The notes below the pieces were generated by a model. The model was not told where the DNA came from, did not search any database, and worked only from the letters and a program-made list of their open reading frames with translations. From NCBI RefSeq assembly GCF_002887735.1, contig NZ_PKQP01000001.1, forward strand, positions 744,001-808,000: a stretch of DNA of 64,000 bases. Reading direction: 5' to 3'. The position numbers were made by a program, and so were the translations under genes. Shown piece by piece: positions 54,127 through 64,000 of this stretch; position 1 is the stretch's first letter, and each line of letters begins with the position of its first letter. This DNA is from Stenotrophomonas bentonitica. GTDB lineage: Bacteria > Pseudomonadota > Gammaproteobacteria > Xanthomonadales > Xanthomonadaceae.

Positions 54127-54768
54127 TCAATCGATCAGCGTGAGCAGCTCATCGGGGGCCTGCGCCAGGTGCTCCGCACCGGCCGCCGTGAGTTCTTCGG
54201 CACCGCCAAAGCCCCACAACACGCCGATATTGCGCAAGCCGTGATGACGCGCGCCTTCGATATCCATGCGCCGGTCGCCGATCATCCAGCACTGGGCCGG
54301 GGTCAACGACAGCCGGTGCAGGGCCTCGGCGACCAGCTGCGGCTTCTCGCTGCGGCTGCCGTCCGGGGTGGCCCCGATCACGTCCTCGAAGCAGTCGCCG
54401 AACGGCAGGTGCTCGACGATGCGCCGCGCGTGCGGCTCGTTCTTGGCGGTGACGATCGCCAGCCGGTGGCCGCGATCCTTCAACGCCTGCACGACCTGGC
54501 CGATCCGCGGGTAGACCTCATGCTCGCGCCAGCCGACCACGTCGAAGCGCTCGCGGTAGTACGTCACCGCCTGCTCGACCTGGGCCGGGTCAGTGAACAA
54601 CGGCGCGAAGCTGGTCCGCAGCGACGGCCCGATCCAGCGCCGCAGCTCGGCCTGCGGCGGGACCGGCTGGCCCATCTGCGTGAGCGCATGCGCCACACAC
54701 TGGGTGATCCCGACGGCCGAATCGATCAGCGTGCCGTCGAGGTCGAAGAACAGCACATCGCGGCTCAC
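54127..54768 (-). CDS. HAD-family phosphatase (phosphoglycolate phosphatase-like)
   Basis: A 213-residue HAD hydrolase with motif [12 protein letters not shown], motif II (IVTAKN), motif III Lys (SRSEKPQ) and motif IV ([17 protein letters not shown]), and a helical cap between residues 15 and 80. Similar proteins dephosphorylate phosphoglycolate or other small phosphometabolites. It starts with GTG and overlaps the pgk stop by four bases (GTGA), so it is co-translated with pgk; a role in clearing a glycolytic side product is an inference from that. Confidence 0.86.
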   Translation of the reverse strand: MSRDVLFFDLDGTLIDSAVGITQCVAHALTQMGQPVPPQAELRRWIGPSLRTSFAPLFTDPAQVEQAVTYYRERFDVVGWREHEVYPRIGQVVQALKDRGHRLAIVTAKNEPHARRIVEHLPFGDCFEDVIGATPDGSRSEKPQLVAEALHRLSLTPAQCWMIGDRRMDIEGARHHGLRNIGVLWGFGGAEELTAAGAEHLAQAPDELLTLID

Positions 54769-55940
54769 GAGCCGCGGGCCTCCAGCGCGGCGACGGCCGG
54801 CAGGGTCTTGCCTTCCAGGAACTCCAGGAAGGCGCCGCCACCAGTGGAGATGTAGCTCACCTCGCCCGCGATGTCGTACTTGTCCACTGCGGCCAGGGTG
54901 TCGCCACCGCCCGCGATCGAGAACGCCGGCGAGGCGGCGATGGCACGGGCCAGCGCTTCGGTGCCATGGCTGAAGGCCTCGAACTCGAACACGCCGACCG
55001 GGCCGTTCCAGACCACGGTGCCGGCCTTGGCGATCAGGCCCGCATAGTGCTGGGCGGTATCCGGGCCGATATCCAGGATCAGGTCATCCTCGGCCACGTC
55101 GGCGACGGCCTTCACCGTGGCTTCGGCGTCGGGCAGGAACTGCTTGGCCACGACCACGTCGGTCGGCAGCGGGATGTCAGCGCCACGCGCCTTGGCATCG
55201 GCCACGATCTTCTTCGCGGTGTCCAGCAGGTCCGGCTCATACAGCGACTTGCCGACGGAATGACCGGCGGCCGCGATGAAGGTGTTGGCGATGCCGCCGC
55301 CGACGATCAGCTGGTCGACCTTGCCGACCAGGCTGGAGAGCAGCTCCAGCTTGGTGCTGACCTTGCTGCCGGCCACGATCGCCAGCAGCGGCTGGGCCGG
55401 GGCAAGCAGCGCCTTGGCCAGCGCGTCCAGTTCGGCCATCAGCAGCGGGCCGCCGGCAGCGACCGGAGCGAAGCGGATCACGCCATGGGTGGAGGCCTGT
55501 GCACGGTGCGCGGTGCCGAAGGCATCCATCACGAACACATCGCAGAGCGCGGCGTACTTCTTCGCCAGCGCTTCATCGTCCTTGCCTTCGCCCACATTCA
55601 TCCGGCAGTTTTCCAGCAGCACGATCGAGCCCGGCGCGACCTGCACGCCGTCCACCCAATCGCGCACCAGCGGCACCTCGACACCCAGCAGCTGCGACAG
55701 GCGCAGCGCCACCGGCGCCAGGGATTCGGCCTCGCTCCACACGCCTTCCTTGGGACGCCCCAGGTGCGAGGTCACCATCACGGCAGCGCCCTTCTCCAGG
55801 GCCAGCTTCAGCGTCGGCAGCGAGGCGGTGATGCGCTGCTCGGAGGTGATCTGGCCGTTGTCGATCGGCACGTTCAGATCCTGGCGGATCAGCACGCGCT
55901 TGCCGGAGAGATCGAGGTCGGTCATGCGAACAATGGACAT
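54765..55940 (-). CDS. pgk: Phosphoglycerate kinase
   Basis: Pgk makes ATP and 3-phosphoglycerate from 1,3-bisphosphoglycerate. The 391-residue protein starts [20 protein letters not shown], with [32 protein letters not shown] and the C-terminal [14 protein letters not shown] nucleotide loop. ATG 55940 is clear; the frame upstream to 56273 is spurious. It is 155 bases downstream of the DUF3999 gene, with a SMAG element between, and overlaps the HAD gene. Confidence 0.97.
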   Translation of the reverse strand: MSIVRMTDLDLSGKRVLIRQDLNVPIDNGQITSEQRITASLPTLKLALEKGAAVMVTSHLGRPKEGVWSEAESLAPVALRLSQLLGVEVPLVRDWVDGVQVAPGSIVLLENCRMNVGEGKDDEALAKKYAALCDVFVMDAFGTAHRAQASTHGVIRFAPVAAGGPLLMAELDALAKALLAPAQPLLAIVAGSKVSTKLELLSSLVGKVDQLIVGGGIANTFIAAAGHSVGKSLYEPDLLDTAKKIVADAKARGADIPLPTDVVVAKQFLPDAEATVKAVADVAEDDLILDIGPDTAQHYAGLIAKAGTVVWNGPVGVFEFEAFSHGTEALARAIAASPAFSIAGGGDTLAAVDKYDIAGEVSYISTGGGAFLEFLEGKTLPAVAALEARGS

Positions 55941-56074
55941 AAGCAACTCTTTGGCTCTGAAGAAGGAAAGGCGCCGCGCGGCGCAGACCGTCATTGTCCC
56001 GGCTGGCGCGGTGCATCGCAAATCCAGTGAGAAAGGCGCAGTGGCGAGTGTTGGTCGTCGCGCGCGGACAGGCC

Positions 56075-56099
56075 GTACCGACCAACGATCGGTACCTAC
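56075..56099 (-). repeat. SMAG-like palindrome of the GTACCGATC type
   Basis: On the minus strand: head GTAG, arms GTACCGATC and GGTCGGTAC (one G-U pair in RNA) around GTT. The TAG of the head is the stop codon of the DUF3999 gene. Confidence 0.8.
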
Positions 56100-57451
56100 C
56101 CGTTCCGGTGTGGCTGGCGCAGCAGGCTGAGCGCGAACCCGCCGACGATCAGCACGCCGATCACCAGCAGGGCCCACAGCAGCCACTGCTTCCAGTCGCG
56201 CTGCGCTGCCAGCGCAGCATCGCCGGCGAGCACTTCCGGTGCGCCGTGCACGGTGGCCTGTGCCGGCTGCCACTGCGCGCCATGCTGTTGGCGCAGTTGG
56301 GCGATCACGGTGGCGACCGGCGCGTCCTGGCGCTCGGCGCGCACGCTGCCGGCGGCCACCGCATACGGCGGCTCGCCCTGGCTGAGGAACACCAGCGTTT
56401 CAGGCTGGTAACCGAGCTTGAGCGTTGGCGCCGGCATCGACTGCGGCTGGCCCGCGATCAGTTTCCAGTAACGATCGCGCGTGCTGCGCGTCAGCGGCTG
56501 GGTCTGGGATTGGCGGCGGTCGGCGGCGTCCTGCAGCTGATAAGCCACCCACGGGCCTGCGCGCACCTGCCATGGCTGGTCGGCGTCATCGCGGCTCAAC
56601 AGCGTCCACTGCACCACGCTGTTGTCGGCGGTGGCGATGTCGGCCTGCGCGATCGGGAAGCGCCCATCGAGTTGATATTCAAACTCGCCCGGCTTGCCGG
56701 CGGTGCCGCTCAACGATTGCCAGCGCCAGGCGATCGCCTGCGCGGTCGGCACCAGCTCGGCCTGCACGGTGGACAGCGCCGGCAACGCATCCGCGCCGAT
56801 CGGCAGGATCCGGAAATACCTGGCCTGGCGCGCGATCTCGATGCGGCGCTGCTGCAGGCGGCGGCCTTCGTGCTGCAGGTCGACCAGCGGCACATCGTCG
56901 GCGATGCGCAGCCAGTCGCGCAGGTCGTTGCTCATTTCCACCCGCACGCGCGCCTGCAGGGGCACCTGGGTCTGCCAATCCAGGCGCAGTGCCTGCACCC
57001 CGGTCTTGAGCGCACTGGCATCGATCAGCCAGCCCGCCGGTTGCCCGGCCGCCCCACCCCGCCCCAGGCGCGCTTCCACCCGGCGCACGCTGCCATCGGT
57101 GTTGCGCTCGGTGAGCAACTGCAGGTCATCGCCGGAGGTGCCCGCCATGGGGGGCAGCGGGAACCAGGACAGCGTCTGCCATTGCGGTGCCTGGGCCAGC
57201 GGCTGGTCGGCCGCGAGCAACGCCGAGGGCAGTGCCTGACCTTGTGCATTGAACACCTGCACATCGGCCAGGCGTGGCGACACCGCGGTGCGGTACACCC
57301 CGTCATCCAGGGTCAACCGATATGCACCAGCCTGGGGTTGCGCGAGCTGCAGCGGCCATTGCTGGCGGTACGCCTGGCGGTCATCGGCGGTCTGCGCCAG
57401 CGCCGGCAGTGCGAATGCGGCAAGGAGGATCAGCGGGCGGAAGGTCTTCAA
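56096..57451 (-). CDS. DUF3999 family protein
   Basis: A 451-residue protein with a Sec signal peptide ([19 protein letters not shown]), a large beta-rich periplasmic part with [14 protein letters not shown] and [11 protein letters not shown], and one C-terminal transmembrane helix ([20 protein letters not shown]) with a short basic tail. DUF3999 has no known function and typically pairs with DUF2339, as here. It begins with TTG, overlapping the DUF2339 stop by four bases (TTGA), with GGAG 8 bases upstream. Its stop codon TAG is part of a SMAG head. It probably forms a membrane complex with its partner. Confidence 0.87.
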   Translation of the reverse strand: MKTFRPLILLAAFALPALAQTADDRQAYRQQWPLQLAQPQAGAYRLTLDDGVYRTAVSPRLADVQVFNAQGQALPSALLAADQPLAQAPQWQTLSWFPLPPMAGTSGDDLQLLTERNTDGSVRRVEARLGRGGAAGQPAGWLIDASALKTGVQALRLDWQTQVPLQARVRVEMSNDLRDWLRIADDVPLVDLQHEGRRLQQRRIEIARQARYFRILPIGADALPALSTVQAELVPTAQAIAWRWQSLSGTAGKPGEFEYQLDGRFPIAQADIATADNSVVQWTLLSRDDADQPWQVRAGPWVAYQLQDAADRRQSQTQPLTRSTRDRYWKLIAGQPQSMPAPTLKLGYQPETLVFLSQGEPPYAVAAGSVRAERQDAPVATVIAQLRQQHGAQWQPAQATVHGAPEVLAGDAALAAQRDWKQWLLWALLVIGVLIVGGFALSLLRQPHRNG

Positions 57452-60117
57452 GGGTGCGGCTCCACGGCAGGGTCCGGCGCGCGGGGCGGCGCCGGTGCCA
57501 GATAACCCACGACCGTGCACAGCAGGCCGTAGGCGATGAAGGAAGAAATGCCGAGCAGGTTGCCCAGGTGCTGCCGGTCGATCAGCACCAGCTTGGCCAG
57601 CACGACGCCCATCAGCACCGCACCGACCAGCCACAGCGCGCGCTGCCCGCGGCGCGAGCCCCATACCCAGCTGATCACGCCGAGCACGCTCCACACCACG
57701 GTCAGGCTGGTCTGGGCCAGGGTGGAGGACCACAGGCGTTCGTTCCACGGCACCCCGCCCCAGTGATGCACGGCATGCAGGGTGATGCTGGTCAGCGCGA
57801 CGAAGCCGGCAATGGCCAGCAGCGGAATGCGGAGGGCGCGCAGGCCGTCGGGCGCGTGCGCGGACCACAGCCAGCGCGCGGCCAGCACCAGCACCGCCAG
57901 CTGCGCCAGCTCCACCGGGTTGAGCAGCGGCAGCCACGGCAACGGCGCGGCGCCGGCCGGAACCAGCAACAGGCCGGCCCAGCTCACGCCCAGCACGGCG
58001 AACAAGGTGATCTGCAGCGGCGTACGCATCGGGTCGAAGCGCTCGCCCAGCGGCACCGTCAGCCAGCGCCAGCGCAACAACGCGACCGCCGTGACCAGCA
58101 GCCACGGCAACAGCATCAGGGCCAGGCCCCAGCCCCGCGCCAGCGCGAAGCGATCGGCCAGCCACAGGCTGGCCAGCGACACCACCGACGGCCACAGCAG
58201 CCACCACAGGAACTGCGCCGCCAGCGAGGTGCGGTCGTCGCCCCCGCGCAGGCACCAGAGGCTGCGCACGCCCAGCAGCGCGAACACCGCCCAGGCCAGC
58301 GCGCCATAGCCGGCGAACGGTTGGTCATGTACATCGGCCTGCCACAGCGCCAACGGGAAGGCGGCCAGCACCATCGCCAGCGTGGTCAGCACCAGCGCAC
58401 GCGCCGGCCAGCGGCGATGCATCTCGGCGGCCAGCCAACCGGTCACGGCTGCGGCGATCAGCAGCGCATCGGGCTCGGTGCGGTGGGTGACGAAGCGCAG
58501 GATCTCGTGACTGAGGCTGCCCAGCCACCACAGCAGGCCCCACAGGTAGTACACGATGGCCGGCGCATCGCGCTGCGCGCGGCGGTAGCTGAAGGCCGCC
58601 GCAAAACCGGCCAGCGCCAGCAGCAAGCCACTCATGAAGGTCGGGTTGGCGATGGCGGTGGCATCCAGGTGCCAGTAGTCCGCGCCCACGACGAAGCCGA
58701 ACGCGGCCCCCAGGGTCAGCACTGCCCCGCTGACCTGTGGCAGCCAGCGTTGCTGGCGCAGGCCCAGCCAGGCCAGCGCGGCACCTTCCAGTGCGAACAC
58801 ACTGGCGGTGGCGCGTGCAGACAGCGCCAGCGGCACCGCCAACGTGGCGAAGCCGACCGCGAGTACCGCATGCGACTGGCCGAGCGCAGCGTAGCGCTCA
58901 CGCTTGATCAACGCCCACGCCAGGCCTGCATACAACGCAGCCAGTGCCAGCGAACACAACGCCAGCAGCAGGCGGTCGTCATGCAGCAGGCCGGCCTGTA
59001 GCGAGAAGGCGATCAGCGGCGTGCCGAACACCAGGCTGCCATCGATCAGGTCGCGCTTTTCCGCACTCTGCCGGCGCGCATAGAGGATCGGGATCAGCAG
59101 ATAGAAGGCGAAGAACAGCAGCAGGAACGGCTCGGTGCTGGCGAACTTGTCGGCGCTGTACTGGAGCACGCCCCAGGCCGTCCCGATGCCGAAGGTGAAG
59201 GCGAAACCGAGCAGGTTCAGGGCGCGCCACGGGCGCCACCAGGCAATCGCCAGGATCGCTGCATTGAGCACGGCGTAATACGAGAACAGCGCGACATGGT
59301 TGCCGCTGCCGGTGGACAGCCAGATCGGCGCCATGAAGCCGGCCAGGATGCCGAGCACGGCCAGCGTGCGCGAGTTCTGCACCACCGCCAGCACGCCCAT
59401 GCCGGCGATCAGCAACACGCTGAGCACGAAAGCGGGCGCGGCAGGCATCAAGTCATAGCGTTTGAACGCGGCGAAAATGGTCAGCAACAGGATGCCGATC
59501 GCCCCGCCCTGCAATGCCAGCGCGAACATGCGCCGGGTATCGCGCTGCACCCAGCCGAATACCAGCCCGGCCAGCGCCGCCACGGCGATGGCGGCCAGGC
59601 GCAGCTCGATCGGTGCATTCAACCAGCCCTGGTCGCTGGCGTACTTGAGCAGTGCGGCCACGCCGGCCAGCAGCACCAGCATGCCGATCTTGACCGGCAC
59701 ATTGCCTTCGGTGAACCACTGTTTGAGGGTGCCGACGAGCCGCTCGCCGATGCCGGGGCCCTGCGGTTCGGGCGGGGCGACCGGCTGCGCGGGCGGGGGC
59801 GGCAATGGCGGCGGTTGCGCCACGTCGATCACCGGTTCGATCCTCGGCTCCAGCGCCTCGGCGGCCGTCGTGGAGACAGGCGCAGAGGCGGCCCTCGCGG
59901 CGCCGACGGTGTCGACCGATGCCAGGTCGGTCCAGCGCAGCGACGTTTCCCGCTCCGCCGGCGCCGGCGCCGGCGCAGCCTCCCAGGCGGACCCGGCGGC
60001 GCGCTGCTCCAGCGCGGCGACGCGTCGGCGCAGCCCGGCGATCATCACCAGCGCCACGATCAGCAGCAGCGGGATCGCCAGCAGTACCAGCACCAGCAGG
60101 ACAATCAGAGCTTCCAT
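57448..60117 (-). CDS. DUF2339 polytopic membrane protein
   Basis: An 889-residue inner-membrane protein: a first helix (residues 1-30) followed by a short coiled segment (LRRRVAALEQRA), a Pro/Ala-rich linker, and then about 25 predicted transmembrane helices. The family signature begins near PVKIGMLVLLAGVAALLKY. DUF2339 proteins are large, widespread, and uncharacterised; a transport or envelope-sensing role is often supposed. It is translated with the DUF3999 gene and sits between gapA and pgk on the same strand, starting 179 bases past gapA. Confidence 0.9.
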   Translation of the reverse strand: MEALIVLLVLVLLAIPLLLIVALVMIAGLRRRVAALEQRAAGSAWEAAPAPAPAERETSLRWTDLASVDTVGAARAASAPVSTTAAEALEPRIEPVIDVAQPPPLPPPPAQPVAPPEPQGPGIGERLVGTLKQWFTEGNVPVKIGMLVLLAGVAALLKYASDQGWLNAPIELRLAAIAVAALAGLVFGWVQRDTRRMFALALQGGAIGILLLTIFAAFKRYDLMPAAPAFVLSVLLIAGMGVLAVVQNSRTLAVLGILAGFMAPIWLSTGSGNHVALFSYYAVLNAAILAIAWWRPWRALNLLGFAFTFGIGTAWGVLQYSADKFASTEPFLLLFFAFYLLIPILYARRQSAEKRDLIDGSLVFGTPLIAFSLQAGLLHDDRLLLALCSLALAALYAGLAWALIKRERYAALGQSHAVLAVGFATLAVPLALSARATASVFALEGAALAWLGLRQQRWLPQVSGAVLTLGAAFGFVVGADYWHLDATAIANPTFMSGLLLALAGFAAAFSYRRAQRDAPAIVYYLWGLLWWLGSLSHEILRFVTHRTEPDALLIAAAVTGWLAAEMHRRWPARALVLTTLAMVLAAFPLALWQADVHDQPFAGYGALAWAVFALLGVRSLWCLRGGDDRTSLAAQFLWWLLWPSVVSLASLWLADRFALARGWGLALMLLPWLLVTAVALLRWRWLTVPLGERFDPMRTPLQITLFAVLGVSWAGLLLVPAGAAPLPWLPLLNPVELAQLAVLVLAARWLWSAHAPDGLRALRIPLLAIAGFVALTSITLHAVHHWGGVPWNERLWSSTLAQTSLTVVWSVLGVISWVWGSRRGQRALWLVGAVLMGVVLAKLVLIDRQHLGNLLGISSFIAYGLLCTVVGYLAPAPPRAPDPAVEPHP

Positions 60118-60242
60118 TCCAGGCCATCCTCAAGAGGTCGCCACGGCTGTACCCGGTAGGCACAGTGCCGGCGGCACGCGGGCCATGCTAATGGATCGGC
60201 GGCAGGCGCGGGATCAACGCCCCGCAGCGCCTGCCTGAAACG

Positions 60243-60271
60243 ACAGACCCCGGCACGGGGCCGGGGTCTGT
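60243..60271 (-). terminator. Intrinsic terminator after gapA
   Basis: Perfect 12-bp stem ACAGACCCCGGC/GCCGGGGTCTGT with loop ACGGG, followed by CGTTTC on the minus strand; 25 bases past the gapA stop. Confidence 0.85.
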
Positions 60272-60296
60272 GGAATGACGCAGGGGACGCGCTGGC

Positions 60297-61349
<1,053 letters not shown>

Positions 61350-61424
61350 TCATTCTAGCAGGGCCGGACCCGGGCAGGCCCGCGCAAGCCGAATGGGAAC
61401 CGGTTACAACGGCAAATACCCGGA

Positions 61425-61438
61425 TTGATCCGGATCAA
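61425..61438. promoter_or_regulatory. Perfect FNR/CRP-family box between gapA and ompW
   Basis: TTGATCCGGATCAA is an exact match to the FNR/Anr consensus TTGAT-N4-ATCAA and is itself fully palindromic. Its centre is 67 bases before the ompW ATG; a class II position (-41.5) would put the ompW start site near 61473. It could also affect gapA on the other side. Confidence 0.78.
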
Positions 61439-61498
61439 GGCGCGCAACCGCGCGGGCGGCAAAACTGGCCCCATTCCAACCCGCCACGAGACCGTCTC

Positions 61499-62128
61499 AT
61501 GCGCAAGACCTCCCCCCTCCTGCTCACCAGCCTGGCCGCCGCCCTGGCGCTGGCCGCCGCCCCGGCCATGGCCCAGTCCAAGGGCGACTGGACGATCGGT
61601 GCCGGCGTGCACCAGGTCGCCCCGAAGTCCAACAACGGTTCGCTGGCCGGCGGCACCCTGAAGGTCGATGTCGACAACGACATCAAGCCGACCATCACCG
61701 GTGAGTACTTCATCGCCGACAACCTCGGCATCGAGATCCTGGCCGCGCTGCCGTTCAAGCACGACATCAACATCGCCGGCCTGGGCAACGTGGGCAGCAC
61801 CAAGCACCTGCCGCCGGTGGTGTCGCTGCAGTATCACTTCAACAGCGCGGGCAAGGTCTCCCCGTTCCTGGGTGCCGGCATCAACTACACGACGTTTTTC
61901 AGCGAGAAGACCGGCGGCGCGCTGGCCGGCAGCAAGCTGAAGATGGAGGACTCCTGGGGCCTGGCCGCCCATGCCGGCCTGGATTTCGCGATCAATGACA
62001 AGGGCTCGCTGCGCGTCGATGTGCGCTGGATGGACATCGACAGCAAGGTCAAGCTCGATGGCGAAAAGATCGGCACCGTCAACATCGACCCGCTCGCCTA
62101 CGGCGTGTCGTACGTGTTCAAGTTCTGA
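61499..62128 (+). CDS. ompW: OmpW-family outer-membrane protein
   Basis: OmpW forms an 8-stranded outer-membrane barrel with a narrow hydrophobic channel. The 209-residue protein has a signal peptide (TSLAAALALAAAPAMAQ), the family strand pattern (WTIGAGVHQVAPKSNNG, LGIEILAALPFKHDI, VSLQYHF, VSPFLGAGINYTTFF) and ends in GVSYVFKF with C-terminal Phe. ATG 61499 gives a normal signal peptide. E. coli ompW responds to oxygen through FNR, and a perfect FNR box lies upstream here. It ends at a UUCG terminator. Confidence 0.94.
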   Translation: MRKTSPLLLTSLAAALALAAAPAMAQSKGDWTIGAGVHQVAPKSNNGSLAGGTLKVDVDNDIKPTITGEYFIADNLGIEILAALPFKHDINIAGLGNVGSTKHLPPVVSLQYHFNSAGKVSPFLGAGINYTTFFSEKTGGALAGSKLKMEDSWGLAAHAGLDFAINDKGSLRVDVRWMDIDSKVKLDGEKIGTVNIDPLAYGVSYVFKF

Positions 62129-62177
62129 TCGGCGGATCAGGACACAACCAGGCAACACCCTCGCAGCAAGACAGTTT

Positions 62178-62203
62178 CCCCGGCTTCGGCCGGGGTTTTT
62201 TTT
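62178..62203 (+). terminator. Intrinsic terminator after ompW
   Basis: Stem CCCCGGC/GCCGGGG with a TTCG tetraloop and eight T residues. It lies between the convergent ompW and racemase genes. Confidence 0.95.
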
Positions 62204-62251
62204 GGACAGGCGCGGCGGTCCGGGGGGCGCTGCGGGGCGTGACGCTCGCGG

Positions 62252-62953
62252 TTACGCTGCGGAAAGCAGATGCCGCGCCGCGGCCTGCGCATGCAGCGTG
62301 GTCGTATCGAACACCGGCACGGTTGCATCCTGCGCGCCGACCAGCAGCATGATCTCCGTGCAGCCCAGGATGATGCCCTGCGCGCCGCGATCCACCAGCC
62401 GCTGCATGACCGCGCGATACCTCTCGCGCGATGCCGGCAGCACCTGCCCCTGCACCAGCTCCTCATAGATGATCCGGTGCACCGCCGCGCGGTCCTCGGG
62501 CTCCGGGACCAGTACCTCCAGTCCATGCGCGTGCGTGAGCCGACCCTTGTAGAAATCGTGTTCCATCGTGAACGCGGTGCCGAGCAGGCCAATGCGCCGC
62601 AACCCGGCGCCCTTGATCGCTTCGGCCGTCGGGTCGGCGATGTGCAGCAGCGGAATCGCGATCGCCGCCTGCACCGCATCCGCCATGCGGTGCATGGTGT
62701 TGGTGCAGATCACGATGGCGGTGGCTCCGGCGCCCTGCAGGCGTTGGGCCGCATCGATCATCCGCTGCGTGGCACTGTCCCAGTCGCCGGCATGCTGCAG
62801 CGCCTCGATCTCGGCGAAATCGAACGACCACAGCAGGATCCGCCCGGAATGCAGCCCGCCCAGCGTGTCGCGCACCTGCTCGTTGATCAGGCGGTAATAG
62901 TGGGCCGAGCTTTCCCAGCTCATGCCGCCGATCAGGCCAACGATGTGGGCCAT
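62252..62953 (-). CDS. Aspartate/glutamate racemase family protein
   Basis: A 233-residue PLP-independent racemase. The two catalytic cysteines are Cys83 in ICTNTMH and Cys198 in LGCTEIMLL; the N-terminus MAHIVGLIGGMSWESSAHYY matches aspartate racemases of the YgeA type. AGGAG lies 7 bases before ATG 62953. It may make D-Asp/D-Glu or act on other amino acids; broad-specificity racemases are common in this family. Confidence 0.9.
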   Translation of the reverse strand: MAHIVGLIGGMSWESSAHYYRLINEQVRDTLGGLHSGRILLWSFDFAEIEALQHAGDWDSATQRMIDAAQRLQGAGATAIVICTNTMHRMADAVQAAIAIPLLHIADPTAEAIKGAGLRRIGLLGTAFTMEHDFYKGRLTHAHGLEVLVPEPEDRAAVHRIIYEELVQGQVLPASRERYRAVMQRLVDRGAQGIILGCTEIMLLVGAQDATVPVFDTTTLHAQAAARHLLSAA

Positions 62954-63074
62954 GGGGTCGCTCCTGCGTCCGCCCGATGCCGGGCACCCGCCGAGCCTAG
63001 CCGAACCCGAGCGGCACTGCAGCCGGCCAGATCGCGGCAAGCCCGCGCGCGGCCAGCCCGCTAGAATGCCGCGG

Positions 63075-63890
63075 ATGAAAATGCCTTCCCTGCTCCCGGC
63101 CACCGCGCTCGCGCTGGCCCTCACCCTTGTTTCCACCGATGCCCTGGCCTGGGGCGCGCAAGGCCACCGCCTGGTGGCGCGGATCGCCGAGGCCCGGCTG
63201 ACCCCGCAGGCCCAGGCCGAGGTGGACCGTCTGCTCGCCGCCGAGCCGGATCCGACACTGCATGGCATCGCCCCGTGGGCCGATCAGCTGCGCGCCAAGG
63301 ACCCCGGCCTGGGCAAGCGCTCGGCCGGCTGGCACTACGTCAACATCGGCGAAGACGATTGCCACTACGAAGTGCAGAAGCACTGCAGGAACGGCAATTG
63401 CGTGGTCGAGGCGCTGAAAGCACAGACCGCGATCCTCGGCGACCGCAGCAAGTCCGATGCCGAACGCGCGCAGGCACTGAAGTTCGTGGTGCACTTCGCC
63501 GGTGACATCCACCAGCCGATGCATGCCGGCTACGGCCATGACAAGGGCGGCAACGATTTCCAGGTGCAGTTCAACAACCGCGGTACCAACCTGCATTCAC
63601 TGTGGGACAGCGGCATGCTGAATGAGCAGACGCTGGACGACGACCAGTACCTCAAGCGCCTGCTGGCCCTGCCCAAGCCGGTGTTCGCAACGCGCTCCAA
63701 CATCGATGCCGATGCCGTGCAGTGGGCCGAGGCCAGTTGCCGGATCGCGATTGCACCTGGCGTTTACCCGGACAAGCGTACGCTGGCCCCGAGCTATGCG
63801 GCGACCTATCGCCCGGTCGCCGAGCGCGAGCTGCGCCTGGCCGGTGAACGCCTGGCGGTGCTGCTCAACCACACCTTGGGCAAACGCTGA
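63075..63890 (+). CDS. Secreted S1/P1-type nuclease
   Basis: A 271-residue zinc-dependent single-strand nuclease. The signal peptide (SLLPATALALALTLVSTDALA) is cut before Trp26, whose N-terminal amine and carbonyl bind zinc in S1/P1 enzymes; WGAQGHRLVARIAE follows as in the family. Further ligands include HYVNIG, FAGDIHQPMHAG and NLHSLWD. It degrades single-stranded DNA and RNA outside the cytoplasm. It precedes the MBL-fold gene by 10 bases on the same strand. Confidence 0.93.
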   Translation: MKMPSLLPATALALALTLVSTDALAWGAQGHRLVARIAEARLTPQAQAEVDRLLAAEPDPTLHGIAPWADQLRAKDPGLGKRSAGWHYVNIGEDDCHYEVQKHCRNGNCVVEALKAQTAILGDRSKSDAERAQALKFVVHFAGDIHQPMHAGYGHDKGGNDFQVQFNNRGTNLHSLWDSGMLNEQTLDDDQYLKRLLALPKPVFATRSNIDADAVQWAEASCRIAIAPGVYPDKRTLAPSYAATYRPVAERELRLAGERLAVLLNHTLGKR

Positions 63891-63900
63891 GGCCATCACC

Positions 63901-64000
63901 ATGTCACTGCACGTCGCCAGTTTCTTCCATCCGGACAGCCACACGTTCAGCTACGTGGTGCATGACCCGGCGACGTTGCAGGCGGCGGTGATCGATCCCG
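63901..64000 (+). CDS. MBL-fold metallo-hydrolase, N-terminal fragment (3' truncated)
   Basis: The frame from ATG 63901 is open to the window end (33 residues). FFHPDSHTFSYVVHDPATLQ and AAVIDP are typical of the first strands of metallo-beta-lactamase-fold enzymes related to persulfide dioxygenases and glyoxalase II. The metal-binding HxHxDH lies outside the window, so the exact subfamily is open. Confidence 0.75.
   Translation, partial: MSLHVASFFHPDSHTFSYVVHDPATLQAAVIDP

Overview
The window is a GC-rich chromosomal segment of a gammaproteobacterium of the family Xanthomonadaceae, most likely Stenotrophomonas. Two things point there. The type IV pilus order (sucD-sucC, pilS-pilR, pilB, pilA, pilC-pilD-coaE) is the one known from Xanthomonas and Stenotrophomonas. 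The intergenic spaces also carry many short palindromes headed by GTAG, which match the SMAG/REP elements described in Stenotrophomonas maltophilia. No prophage, insertion sequence, CRISPR array or rRNA operon is visible; apart from the SMAG palindromes this looks like core genome.

Layout. 1-5149: the end of a TonB-dependent receptor, a five-copy SMAG array, and a trehalose operon (otsB, a GH15 hydrolase, otsA). 5221-11019: pgeF and rluD on the minus strand, bamD, a secreted lipase-like hydrolase, and nadE. 11357-22295: succinyl-CoA synthetase (sucCD) and the pilus block, with a recognisable sigma-54 promoter in front of pilA that fits the sigma-54 activator PilR encoded nearby, then pilC-pilD-coaE. 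22377-26709: a two-component system, a small secreted protein, rimK and a lower-GC NTF2-like gene. 27001-29028: tRNA-Gly(CCC) and a GDSL esterase autotransporter. 29235-32874: thiS-thiG-trmB and an SLC13 transporter with RCK domains, followed by a tandem SMAG cluster. 33071-37902: a Rieske protein, a small membrane protein, a FAH-family hydrolase, mscL, an M28 peptidase, a candidate structured RNA, and rlmB. 37895-43761: a sodium/alanine symporter and a two-gene RND efflux pump. 44001-46638: a copper-type TonB receptor with a His/Met-rich DUF2946-like protein. 46823-49842: divergent cysB and cysK, then a macrodomain protein. 49733-61298: a minus-strand glycolytic cluster (gapA, pgk, pyk, fba) in which a DUF2339/DUF3999 membrane pair is embedded, plus a HAD phosphatase and an M1 peptidase. 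61499-64000: ompW behind a perfect FNR-type box, an Asp/Glu racemase, an S1/P1 nuclease and the start of an MBL-fold hydrolase.

Functional themes are osmoprotection (trehalose synthesis, MscL), twitching pili under PilSR/sigma-54 control, the lower half of glycolysis, cysteine and thiamine synthesis, and envelope functions (BamD, OmpW, autotransporter, TonB receptors, RND pump).

The most promising undescribed item is a candidate minus-strand small RNA at about 36781-36960, between rlmB and the M28 peptidase. It ends in an ideal intrinsic terminator with nine U residues and contains two perfect or near-perfect hairpins whose loops are complementary over six bases. Other points worth following are a 12-bp palindrome at the start codon of the M1 peptidase, SMAG arrays with compensating arm changes, and a SMAG head that supplies the stop codon of the DUF3999 gene.
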